DNA of 64,000 bases from Paenibacillus pini JCM 16418 (GTDB taxonomy: Bacteria; Bacillota; Bacilli; Paenibacillales; Paenibacillaceae): contig NZ_BAVZ01000013.1 in assembly GCF_000576305.1 (NCBI RefSeq), positions 46,286-110,285 on the forward strand, read 5' to 3'. The position numbers and the translations under genes were made by a program. The notes below the pieces were generated by a model. The model had not been told where the DNA came from. It made no database searches and saw only the letters and a program-made list of their open reading frames with translations. Below, one piece after another: positions 45,925 to 54,757 of this stretch (positions within the stretch are counted from its first letter, which is position 1; every line of letters begins with the position of its first letter).

Positions 45925-46386
45925 TTGGATCCTCAAGAGAAAATCCTCGAAATGCTGTGCTCTTTTCGTAAAGTACATCTTTCGTTATACCACTTATTGT
46001 GGAAAGACAATGAAACCCCTGAAATCACCTGGATACAATTTCTTGTTCTCCGAACCTTACGGGATCATCCTGACATCCGTCTTAATGAGTTAGCAGAATT
46101 GATTCACATTGGTAACAGTACAACCAGCGGTGTTGTAGATCGACTTGTCAAAGCTGGTCTGGTTGCGCGTACTCGTTCGGAGAATGATCGCAGGTCGATT
46201 ACACTACGCGCTACAGTGAAAGGAGATGAAATTCGCAAACGAACTGAAGACACCCGTATGGATAATCTGATCCCACTTTTGGATATCAGTGCAGAGGACA
46301 GGGAACATTTATTTAGAATACATGAACAAATTGTTGAGAAATTACAACAACCAAAAGAGGGAGAGAGAGAGACTAATTATGAATAG
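45925..46386 (+). CDS. MarR family transcriptional regulator of adjacent efflux pump
   Basis: 153 residues from TTG 45925, nine nucleotides after AAGGTG; GTG 45913 overlaps that site. The winged HTH reads RLNELAELIHIGNSTTSGVV (about residues 53-72), with recognition helix and wing ARTRSENDRRSITLRAT. The last codons overlap the start of the DHA2 transporter gene by 8 nt, so the two are translationally coupled and the regulator very likely represses the operon. A palindrome overlaps the promoter. Confidence 0.88.
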   Translation: MDPQEKILEMLCSFRKVHLSLYHLLWKDNETPEITWIQFLVLRTLRDHPDIRLNELAELIHIGNSTTSGVVDRLVKAGLVARTRSENDRRSITLRATVKGDEIRKRTEDTRMDNLIPLLDISAEDREHLFRIHEQIVEKLQQPKEGERETNYE

Positions 46387-47887
46387 CAGCCAAGCTCAGT
46401 CAATGGAGCACATACGCAAAGGGCCGATTATCGCAGCCCTGCTTATCGGAGCATTTGTAGCGTTCTTGAACCAGACGCTAATGAATGTAGCATTACCGAA
46501 GATTATGGAGAACTTAGGCATTACCGCATCAACAGGCCAATGGCTAACGACAGGCTACATGCTCGTTAACGGGGTATTGATTCCGGTTTCTGCATTCTTG
46601 ATTGCAAGATTTACGACTCGTCAATTGTTTATTACCGCTATGTCGTTATTTTCTATAGGTACACTCATATGTGCGATTTCACCAACCTTTGCTATATTAA
46701 TGACAGGGCGTGTTGTCCAAGCAGCAGGAGCAGGTATTCTAATGCCGCTCATGACCGTTGTATTCCTTAATATTTTCCCGATTGAGAAACGTGGTTCCGC
46801 CATGGGTATGATGGGGATCGCAATGATTCTCGCACCAGCCATTGGACCAACCTTATCGGGTTACGTTGTAGAGCATCATTCTTGGAGAGTTCTGTTCTAT
46901 ATTATTTTGCCAGTCGCTGTTATTGCTACATTGATCGGTATTTTCTTCCTAACCAATGTAACGAAAGTGACGAAGCCGAAACTGGACTATTTATCTGTCG
47001 TGCTTTCAACAGTAGGTTTTGGTGGTCTTTTGTACGGTTTCAGTGATGCCGGTACGGATGGATGGGGTAGCGCAACAGTTATTTCTACTCTTGTTATAGG
47101 TGCGTTATCACTTGTCATATTTGTTTGGCGTCAGTTAAAGTCCGAGACTCCGTTACTGGAATTTAAAATTTTCAAATATAATATGTATACGTTGACTACG
47201 ATAATTAACGTCATTATTACAATGGCTATGTTTGCAGGTATGATCTTGCTTCCTATTTTCTTACAAAACATTCGTGGTTTTACTCCTATTCAATCGGGTC
47301 TTATGATGCTTCCAGGTGCGATTCTAATGGGGATTATGTCTCCAATCACCGGTGCTATTTTTGATAAAATTGGGGCAAGATGGCTATCAGTTATAGGTTT
47401 GGTCATCACAGTGATTACAACTTTTGAATTCAGTCGTCTTACTGTAGATATGACATATACACATTTAATTCTGATGTACACAGCGCGGATGTTCGGTATG
47501 TCTATGCTGATGATGCCAATTCAAACAGCAGGTCTAAATCAGTTGCCGCAACGGATGATTGCTCATGGTACGGCCATGTCGAATACACTTCGGACGATTT
47601 CCGGATCAATCGGTACAGCGATCTTGGTAACGATTATGACAACTCAGACCAAGCACCGTGTTACAGAAACACTTGCAGCAGGTGGAGTAGATCCGAACAA
47701 TAAAGTGCAAATGGCCAAAGTAGTTGCAGAATCAACGGTACATGGTATCAATTACGCATTTGTTATTGCGACTTGGCTTAGTGTAACTGCTCTGGTACTT
47801 GCGTTCTTTATTAAGAAAACAAAGCCGCAACCAGAGAACTTGCAGAAAGAAATGAGTACGCCTAAGAGCGAAGCAAACAACGCATAA
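46379..47887 (+). CDS. DHA2-type MFS drug efflux transporter (EmrB-like)
   Basis: 502 residues from ATG 46379, with GAGGGAGAGAGAG upstream, overlapping the MarR gene by 8 nt. About 14 membrane segments are predicted. EmrB-type markers include VAFLNQTLMNVALPKIM (about residues 24-40), GQWLTTGYMLVNG, and motif C around ILAPAIGPTLSGYV. It probably expels drugs or toxic metabolites by proton antiport under MarR control. It resembles LmrB/Mdr-type pumps; substrate unknown. Confidence 0.9.
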   Translation: MNSSQAQSMEHIRKGPIIAALLIGAFVAFLNQTLMNVALPKIMENLGITASTGQWLTTGYMLVNGVLIPVSAFLIARFTTRQLFITAMSLFSIGTLICAISPTFAILMTGRVVQAAGAGILMPLMTVVFLNIFPIEKRGSAMGMMGIAMILAPAIGPTLSGYVVEHHSWRVLFYIILPVAVIATLIGIFFLTNVTKVTKPKLDYLSVVLSTVGFGGLLYGFSDAGTDGWGSATVISTLVIGALSLVIFVWRQLKSETPLLEFKIFKYNMYTLTTIINVIITMAMFAGMILLPIFLQNIRGFTPIQSGLMMLPGAILMGIMSPITGAIFDKIGARWLSVIGLVITVITTFEFSRLTVDMTYTHLILMYTARMFGMSMLMMPIQTAGLNQLPQRMIAHGTAMSNTLRTISGSIGTAILVTIMTTQTKHRVTETLAAGGVDPNNKVQMAKVVAESTVHGINYAFVIATWLSVTALVLAFFIKKTKPQPENLQKEMSTPKSEANNA

Positions 47888-47921
47888 GAAGATAGACTCC
47901 ATGATTATTGTGAATCATAAG

Positions 47922-47957
47922 AAAGAGGATGCTGAAATTTCAGCATCCTCTTTTTTT
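47922..47957. terminator. Bidirectional terminator between efflux pump and dedA
   Basis: AAAGAGGATGCTGAAA pairs perfectly with TTTCAGCATCCTCTTT and a longer T tract follows. Confidence 0.9.
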
Positions 47958-47976
47958 ATGTTCTATTTTAAAGTGT

Positions 47977-48633
47977 TTAACGTGGTTTAGATACATGCTT
48001 GACCTTCTTCTTGCGTTCGGTCTTTAGCAGGAGTGGCAGAAATTTGTTTCGCGACCTGTAAAGTAGCAACAGAACTGCAACGAGGATGATTCCACCGACA
48101 ACCCAGAATGAATATTTCTCTACGAGGTGAAATACGCTTTTCCATTGTGGACCAAATATTTTACCTATGCTTAGGAAAAGGGTAACCCAGAGCGCAGCAC
48201 CACTGTAAGCATATAAAGCGAATTTACGGAAAGGAAGAGAAATGATTCCCGCAAAATAACCAGTGAAGTGACGGACGCCAGGAATGAAATAACCGATAAA
48301 AATGAGTCCGTTGCCATATTTATTAAACCATTTTTGGGCACGTTCGATTTTGTGATCCGTGAGCAGTACCCATTTGCCATAGCGCTTGATAAAGGGAAGA
48401 CCCGCTTTGAGGCCAATGAGATAGGTGATTGTGATGCCAATTGTAGTTCCTACAAACGCAAGAACTAGCAGCCCCCAGAAATCTAATTTACCTGCATAGG
48501 AGAGATATCCTGCGTAGCTCATCGTGGTCTCCCCTGGAAAGGGAAGGGCAATACATTCCAGCAGCAATCCAATGAACAATACAGCATAGCCGTACTCACT
48601 GAATAACAACTGGACCCATTTCAGCAGTTCCAT
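47977..48633 (-). CDS. DedA family membrane protein
   Basis: 218 residues with about five hydrophobic segments. DedA/SNARE-associated motifs include LECIALPFPGETTMSYAGYL (about residues 25-44), GTTIGITITYLIGLKAG, and FGYFIPGVRHFTGYFAGI-like (here FIGYFIPGVRHFTGYFAGI). The family flips undecaprenyl phosphate or phosphatidylethanolamine across the membrane and supports pH homeostasis and peptide resistance. The exact lipid is unknown. A basic C-terminus (RKKKVKHVSKPR) follows the last helix. Confidence 0.85.
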   Translation of the reverse strand: MELLKWVQLLFSEYGYAVLFIGLLLECIALPFPGETTMSYAGYLSYAGKLDFWGLLVLAFVGTTIGITITYLIGLKAGLPFIKRYGKWVLLTDHKIERAQKWFNKYGNGLIFIGYFIPGVRHFTGYFAGIISLPFRKFALYAYSGAALWVTLFLSIGKIFGPQWKSVFHLVEKYSFWVVGGIILVAVLLLLYRSRNKFLPLLLKTERKKKVKHVSKPR

Positions 48634-48796
48634 TATAGTTCACACTCCAAAAGGCCCTAAGGGATGCCTGAATTTATCGGTACGCAGCACTTTAATCTAA
48701 TCTGGAATAATAGCGCTGTCAGAAGTCTATTTCATGAAATGAATCCATATAATCTACTAGAGCGCAAGAATCATAGATATGTGGAGGTAGAATAGG

Positions 48797-50012
48797 ATGT
48801 TAGATTCATTGGTATATCGTAATCACGGTAGAGGTAATTTCGGAATGATTCGTTGTATGATCTTGCTTGTGTTCATCGTTGTAAGCAGCCTGATGAATAG
48901 TGATAAGCTTCTGGCAGAGGCAAGCAAGGTGAACGCTTCAATCACAGTAAATCCTAATACGGTCTATCTGACTTTTGACGACGGGCCTAGTGCTTAACGC
49001 CGAAGGTACTTGATATTTTGAAGAGGGAGCATATTCAGGCTACCTTTTTCGTGCTTGGAGAACAGGTGAAGCAGTATCCTGAAATGATCAACCGTATGTC
49101 TGAAGAGGGACATGTCATAGGTAATCATTCATTTAACCATAATTATAAAGAGTTATATCAGGCTTTCCCAATATTTTGGAATCAGATTAAAGAAACAGAA
49201 GAAGAGATCCGTGAGATTACCGGTGTCCGTCCTCAATTGGTAAGGGCGCCAGGCGGAACTGCCGGGCATTTTGATCATACCTATTTTACCCTATTGAAGC
49301 AAGGCGGATACATTGTGACAGATTGGAATGTGGATAGTGGGGATTCCAAGCGGCGTGGGGTACCAGCGGCGGATATACTACGGGAAGCAACTGCGAACAT
49401 GAAAAGTAATAGCATCGTTCTGCTTATGCATGACGGCTCTGGGCATGGTGAAACTGTGAAGGCTTTGCCTGATATTATTGCTAAATACCGTGCACATGGA
49501 TATCAGTTTGCTAGTTTGTCTCCGGATATGGCACCTGTACAATTCAAAGTGACGGCCAAGGCAGAATCATTGCACAGAAGCGCGCCAGATGCGAATTGGG
49601 TTCGTTCACATATCTCAATGAATACAGCTCTGTTTGAACAGGGACTTCCACTCATGCTGGAAGTAGGCCCTATCGAACTACGTTGAAACACGGAGAATAT
49701 CTTATTGAAGAAGGGAGATATATGGTGCCGTTACGTATGGTAATTGAAAGATTGGGTGGGAGTATCCGTTGGGATCAGCAGGCTCGCTCAGCAACCTTTA
49801 GCTTTGATGCGGCGACCTCCCTGAAGATAGATGTTGATCAAGGAATACTCGTATCGACTAAGCGAAGCGGGGAGACTACGACAGTTACGGTACCCGTGCA
49901 AATGATCAATGATTCAGTTTGGGTGCCACTGAGGGATATTTTTGAGAAGGCAGGTCATGACCGCATGTTAGCTACAACAGATTTGAAAGAACGCCGCGTA
50001 AAAGTAGCTTAG
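48797..50012 (+). pseudogene. Secreted polysaccharide deacetylase with C-terminal stalk domain; two frameshifts
   Basis: ATG 48797 (GGAGGT upstream) opens with a signal-type hydrophobic segment, then NodB motif 1 VYLTFDDGP ending at a frame break near 48988. The second piece has motif 2 GHVIGNHSFNH, motif 3 RAPGG, motif 4 DWNVDSGD and motif 5 IVLLMHD. The third piece, after 49684, is a stalk domain (YMVPLRMVIERLGGSIRWD, VWVPLRDIFEKAG). Restoring one base at each break gives about 405 residues. Such enzymes deacetylate peptidoglycan or chitin oligomers outside the cell. The intact domains argue against real decay. Confidence 0.85.
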
Positions 50013-50053
50013 ATAGTCTCATGTCTACTTCCTCTCATTCATGGAAAGAATAG

Positions 50054-51091
50054 ATGATAGATTCCAATTGGAATCAATCTGTGAATGAAGCGGAGGTTGT
50101 ACCATTGTCAACTTCACCTAAACAAGATTATGATTTTGCTCCGGACCTGCTACAGCAGATGATTGCAAGGGTAAGCACGGTTATGGTCGGCAAAGATACT
50201 GAAATTCGTAGAGTTCTGCTCGCCATGCTATGCGGAGGGCATGTGCTACTTGAGGATGTTCCTGGCGTAGGAAAGACGCTCCTCGTACGCACAATGGCCG
50301 CTTGTATGGGCTGTACTTTTGGACGAATTCAGTTTACATATGATCTGATGCCAGCGGATATTACGGGAACATCTGTCTACCTTCCACATACCGGTAGTTT
50401 TGAATTTAGACCAGGTCCTATTTTGTCTCAAATGGTACTGGCTGATGAAATTAACCGTGCTTCACCACGGACGCAGTCGGCTCTACTTGAGGCAATGGAG
50501 GAACGTAAAATAACGGTTGATGGAGTGACCTATCCACTTCCGCGTCCATTTCTACTTCTAGCAACGCAGAATCCGTTGCATTTCGAGGGGACGTATCGTT
50601 TGCCTGAAGCACAGCTTGATCGGTTCTTTATGCGGCTAAGCCTAGGATATCCCGCCCCAGAGCAGGAAGTTGAACTACTGTCGCGCATGCAGTCTTCTCA
50701 ACTGCTAGAGCATATGAGGCCTATTATGCTAGTCGAGGAAATGGAAGCGATGCAGCAGGCTGTACGGAATATTTACGTGGATGATTCAATTAAGCAAGCC
50801 ATGGTGCAGGTCGCCGATACATCACGCCATGATCCGAGGCTTCAATTGGGTATAAGTCCAAGAGGGACATTGGCATGGATGAACGCATCTCAGGCCGAGG
50901 CTTATATGAACGGTCGATCCTATGTCATTCCAGGAGACATGAAGGAAACGGCTCCGTTTGTCCTTGCACATCGTATTGTGTTAAGTCATGCCTCATTGCT
51001 TGTGGGACTGCGTGGAGAAGATGTCATTCAGGAGCTGCTTAAGCAAGTTGTTCTGCTTGGGTTCCATCCGCGCAAAGGGATACAATCATGA
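50054..51091 (+). CDS. MoxR family AAA+ ATPase
   Basis: 345 residues. Walker A LEDVPGVGKTLLVRTMA (about residues 68-84), Walker B MVLADEINRASPRTQSALLEAMEE (within about 131-154), sensor 1 LLATQNPLHFEGTYRLPEAQLDRF, and the C-terminal SPRGTLAWMNASQAEA lid. MoxR ATPases act as chaperones for metal insertion or complex assembly, usually with DUF58/VWA and transglutaminase partners. Its stop overlaps the next start (ATGA at 51088), showing a coupled operon of MoxR, DUF58 and transglutaminase. Confidence 0.92.
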   Translation: MIDSNWNQSVNEAEVVPLSTSPKQDYDFAPDLLQQMIARVSTVMVGKDTEIRRVLLAMLCGGHVLLEDVPGVGKTLLVRTMAACMGCTFGRIQFTYDLMPADITGTSVYLPHTGSFEFRPGPILSQMVLADEINRASPRTQSALLEAMEERKITVDGVTYPLPRPFLLLATQNPLHFEGTYRLPEAQLDRFFMRLSLGYPAPEQEVELLSRMQSSQLLEHMRPIMLVEEMEAMQQAVRNIYVDDSIKQAMVQVADTSRHDPRLQLGISPRGTLAWMNASQAEAYMNGRSYVIPGDMKETAPFVLAHRIVLSHASLLVGLRGEDVIQELLKQVVLLGFHPRKGIQS

Positions 51092-52410
51092 AGCGCAGAT
51101 GGCTGGAATGGGGAACAGCCGCAGCAGTACTCATAACGTTATTGCTCATCTATATTGGACGGGGCGGAGCCTCTGTATGGTTTTTATTTCTACTAAGTGT
51201 GGCAATATGCGCAGCGGCAGTGGCATTACAACTGCTTGGTCCAAGAAAGGTGACGATGAGGAGACAGCTTCAACATTCGTTCGTCACAGTAGGTGAAGGA
51301 ATTGAAGTCACACTGCATGTTCATTTCAAGTCTGTGCTTCCTGTGCCTTGGCTTGCTCTAGATGAGCGATTTACGGGAGGAAGCTGCCGTATACTTGAAT
51401 TCCCTGGATTTCGGCGTTCGTTTACCTGTACTTATTACATACATGAACTAGACCGGGGGATGTGTACATTTGAGAGCTGTCCTATAGAGTGGGGTGGACT
51501 TTTTGGTTGGTTCAAGGCGAGTAGACGAGTTACGATTGATGGAGAAGACCATCTCCTTGTGATGCCCGCTGCTTATCTTGTAGAGGACAGTAATGTAAGA
51601 ATCGGCACTTTCAAAAATGATCATATACACACAGATCGCTTCTTCACTAGAAGCCCAGATGCGAGAGGAAATGAAGTGAGAGATTATGTGCCCGGCGATC
51701 CGTTAAACCGAATTCATTGGAAAAGTTCAGCACGACGCGGGAACCTTCAGACCTTTTTGCCGGAAAAAGAACATACTGCTGAGCATGTCATCATTCTGGA
51801 TCATTCATCACAGGGATATGAGATCGCTTCGCTTCCTCCTAAGCAGAGGCAAGAAGCGGCGGAACTCATTTTTGAAGCTGCCGTATCCACGGCAGCCGGA
51901 TGGGTTCTGACCTGTGGAAGAAACAGTGATCAGACAGAACTTATTTGTGATACTTCTCCAAATGGGTCGTCAGCCAAATATGATAAAATCTCATCGGAGA
52001 TGCTAGCTCTGTCCACGATTCATCTCAAGTGTCAAGCACAGCGCCCAGCACTGCTCAAAGAGGTAAGACAACGAATTATACCTGGCATGCACGTAGTGGT
52101 TATTAGTGGTGTGTTGACGGGGCAGCTAGTGCACGAGGTCTCATTATTGCTAGAGCTTGGAGCTGCGGTTGATGTCTGTTGTACGGCACCCATTGCGTTT
52201 CAGGAGTCGATCATTGCACTGGGAAAAGAACAGCATGCTTCGTATGATCACGCTGACACTGTGGCATCCTCACAAATGTTGAACCGTCTTGGAGTAAGAT
52301 TATTTGGTGCTGAGAACGGCAGACTTACTTTAATGAATGGACCGGCTGCTCCTGCTTTAAGTAAGGAGGTGGACGGTAGTGGAGACGCAAAGCAAACTTA
52401 TTGGATCTGA
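51088..52410 (+). CDS. DUF58 domain protein
   Basis: 440 residues. Two N-terminal membrane helices (about 6-22 and 26-45) are followed by a soluble region with the DUF58 core: FTRSPDARGNEVRDYVPGDP and RIHWKSSARRGNLQTFLPEKE (about residues 190-232), then a VWA-like fold (HVIILDHSSQG). It acts with the MoxR ATPase on the cytoplasmic membrane. The gene overlaps moxR by 4 nt and the transglutaminase gene by 32 nt, so all three form one translation-coupled operon. Confidence 0.9.
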   Translation: MKRRWLEWGTAAAVLITLLLIYIGRGGASVWFLFLLSVAICAAAVALQLLGPRKVTMRRQLQHSFVTVGEGIEVTLHVHFKSVLPVPWLALDERFTGGSCRILEFPGFRRSFTCTYYIHELDRGMCTFESCPIEWGGLFGWFKASRRVTIDGEDHLLVMPAAYLVEDSNVRIGTFKNDHIHTDRFFTRSPDARGNEVRDYVPGDPLNRIHWKSSARRGNLQTFLPEKEHTAEHVIILDHSSQGYEIASLPPKQRQEAAELIFEAAVSTAAGWVLTCGRNSDQTELICDTSPNGSSAKYDKISSEMLALSTIHLKCQAQRPALLKEVRQRIIPGMHVVVISGVLTGQLVHEVSLLLELGAAVDVCCTAPIAFQESIIALGKEQHASYDHADTVASSQMLNRLGVRLFGAENGRLTLMNGPAAPALSKEVDGSGDAKQTYWI

Positions 52411-54679
52411 GAACCTATCTGTCCAAACCACGTTTAAATCGACTGGGAAAACTCTAGATCTCACAGCCAGTGATCCGCTTTTGTTTCGATTGTTGTTATC
52501 ACTGACGCTGATGGGATTGTTTGCTGAATGGCTCCATCCCTTTACGGCTATTGTAGAAGGTTCAAGCGGCAATCGACTAATAGAGGTACTGTACGTATTA
52601 ACTGCAGTGTTGCTCTTTATTGGCATGTTTGGTTTCCGGTGGTTTGTCTCGACTTGGATATATGTCGCCAGTATCTTGTTTGCGTGGATGTATGCATTCG
52701 AGGAAGGAGTATCCTTATCATGGATGCGATCTTATATTGACATCCTTCAAAACGATGCAGTGGATCTGCTGAATACTGGGCATTATACTGCGTTGAGTCA
52801 GGAGACGCGTACGCTGGTTCTCGTAATTGGCTGGTGCATGCTGGTGTATTCGGTACAGTCGCTTGCACTATTTCGCCGCAGCATTATGCTGTTTGCTGTA
52901 GCTACTGTGTTGTTCTTGATTGGTCTTGAAACCGTACTTGATCTGCAAGTATATGCAGATGTAATCCGTACCTGTATGCTGGTGCTATTGTTACAGGGTT
53001 TAACTCATCTAGCAAGACTCAGAGATAGTGATGCTTCAGGTGTTATTCGTAAATCCGTTTATGGTATTTGGATCATATCTGTCAGTTTAGCGGCTGTGGG
53101 GTTGGTTGCTATAGTCTGGTCGGGGTTGCAAGTGATGCCCGCAAAGGAGCTTAACAGAGCTTCACTGAATGATGCAGTGGGCCATGTACAGGCATGGGCT
53201 GAGACAGGATATATGCAGTTAGGACAAGAGAAGGCTGAGACGGGCTATAATTTAAGCGGTGACATGATCGATATGGGTCAACCTATAATCCAGAATAGTA
53301 AACCATATTTTATAGCGGATAGTCCTGTGCAAACGTATTGGCGCGGGGAAATTTTGAATAACTATGACGGACGTAAGTGGTCAATGAAACCTGACAATTT
53401 GATGCCTACTACGGCAATAAATCCTTTTGGATCGAAAAATGAGGTTATCGCACAGGAAAAAGGAAACTTGATCACGCAGCATGTGGAATTTAAGCAAGCA
53501 CTGAGACAAGACTTCCCGCTATTTGGTGGAGGCATTATATCTAAAGTAGTTGCTGTGGAGACAGGTAGCCCTAAAGCTCTACCTGTCATGATGGCAGACC
53601 CGTTGGCAGGAACAATTAAGCTCGCAGTCGATACGAATACGGCTGGTGTTGTCGGTTACAAAATCGAGACCTACATCCCTAAGGTCGAGCTGGACAAGCT
53701 GCGTCTTCAAGGTGGCACGGATCCTTCAACGATTAAAGATCATTATTTGCAATTGCCTGGGGAGTTACCAGCCCGTGTAAAAGAACTTGGATTACAAGTC
53801 ACTTCGGGTAATACAAATCGATATGATACGGTATACGCGGTGAAGGAGTATCTAGCGAAGCATATGACCTATACGTTGGATACGCGAGTTCCAGCCCAAG
53901 GCCAAGATTTTGTAGATAACTTTTTGTTTGAAACGAAGCAAGGTTACTGCACCCATTTTGCAACCGCAATGACCGTGTTATTACGTAGCCAGAACATTCC
54001 TGCAAGGTACGTTATGGGGTTTGCACCTGGCCAAAAATATGCAGGGGAAGCCAATCGCTACTTGATTACAGAAGGTGATGCTCATGCGTGGGTAGAGGTA
54101 TATTTTCCACAGCAAGGATGGGTACCTTTTGATCCAACACCAGGAGCTGCTACAGGCAGTATAGTCTCTCCTGTTTTAGCTCCACAAACATCAGATAACA
54201 ACATATACAATGTGTTTTCATATACTTGGTCAAGCTTTATAAACCCCTCTTCATGGTCGAAAATGTTAGGCTTAATTACTGTGCTCAATAGACTGAATTG
54301 GGTGCTTATCGTAGGTACCAGTTTAAGTTTAATCTTGTTATTTCTAGCGGTACATCATCTATGGCATAGCCGTGAAATGTATCGACTATGGAAGCAGTTA
54401 CATTTCACCCGTCGAACCTTTCCACACAAGAAGCATTTGATGGCAGCGGCGAACCCTGTTTGGGAAGGCTTAGGACGGCGATATGGTGCGATTGATCCGG
54501 GTGCAACCGTAAGAGAATACATTACATCCCTGAATATTGAGGAAGAAATAATGCGCAGCCGTTTGTACTCTTTTGCGGACGATTGGGAAAAGATAGCTTA
54601 TGATGAAGTTCCGCCAAATCGTACAACGAGTATTGCTTTTATGCAAGAATGCTGGCTGATCGCAAACCAACTGGTATAA
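52379..54679 (+). CDS. Transglutaminase-like TgpA family membrane protein
   Basis: 766 residues from GTG 52379, with AAGGAGGT seven to eight nucleotides upstream inside the DUF58 gene. Six or so N-terminal helices (about 25-245) precede an extracytoplasmic transglutaminase core with the triad Cys in QGYCTHFATAMTVLLRS, His in EGDAHAWVEVYF and Asp in VPFDPTPG (about 520-600). A further helix near 650 leads to a C-terminal DUF4129-like region (NPVWEGLGRRYG). The family may crosslink or process envelope proteins. It ends the MoxR operon. Confidence 0.9.
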   Translation: METQSKLIGSENLSVQTTFKSTGKTLDLTASDPLLFRLLLSLTLMGLFAEWLHPFTAIVEGSSGNRLIEVLYVLTAVLLFIGMFGFRWFVSTWIYVASILFAWMYAFEEGVSLSWMRSYIDILQNDAVDLLNTGHYTALSQETRTLVLVIGWCMLVYSVQSLALFRRSIMLFAVATVLFLIGLETVLDLQVYADVIRTCMLVLLLQGLTHLARLRDSDASGVIRKSVYGIWIISVSLAAVGLVAIVWSGLQVMPAKELNRASLNDAVGHVQAWAETGYMQLGQEKAETGYNLSGDMIDMGQPIIQNSKPYFIADSPVQTYWRGEILNNYDGRKWSMKPDNLMPTTAINPFGSKNEVIAQEKGNLITQHVEFKQALRQDFPLFGGGIISKVVAVETGSPKALPVMMADPLAGTIKLAVDTNTAGVVGYKIETYIPKVELDKLRLQGGTDPSTIKDHYLQLPGELPARVKELGLQVTSGNTNRYDTVYAVKEYLAKHMTYTLDTRVPAQGQDFVDNFLFETKQGYCTHFATAMTVLLRSQNIPARYVMGFAPGQKYAGEANRYLITEGDAHAWVEVYFPQQGWVPFDPTPGAATGSIVSPVLAPQTSDNNIYNVFSYTWSSFINPSSWSKMLGLITVLNRLNWVLIVGTSLSLILLFLAVHHLWHSREMYRLWKQLHFTRRTFPHKKHLMAAANPVWEGLGRRYGAIDPGATVREYITSLNIEEEIMRSRLYSFADDWEKIAYDEVPPNRTTSIAFMQECWLIANQLV

Positions 54680-54698
54680 GTTTGCTATTGCGGTTTTC

Positions 54699-54728
54699 TT
54701 GACGGTATGATTTATCGTTGCGTATAAT
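54699..54728 (+). promoter_or_regulatory. Promoter of guaA
   Basis: TTGACG (54699-54704) and TATAAT (54723-54728) are separated by 18 nt, 30 nt upstream of the guaA start. No PurR box or guanine aptamer is present here. Confidence 0.7.
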
Positions 54729-54757
54729 TAACTTCAACAATTGAGGGAGGCTCGGTA

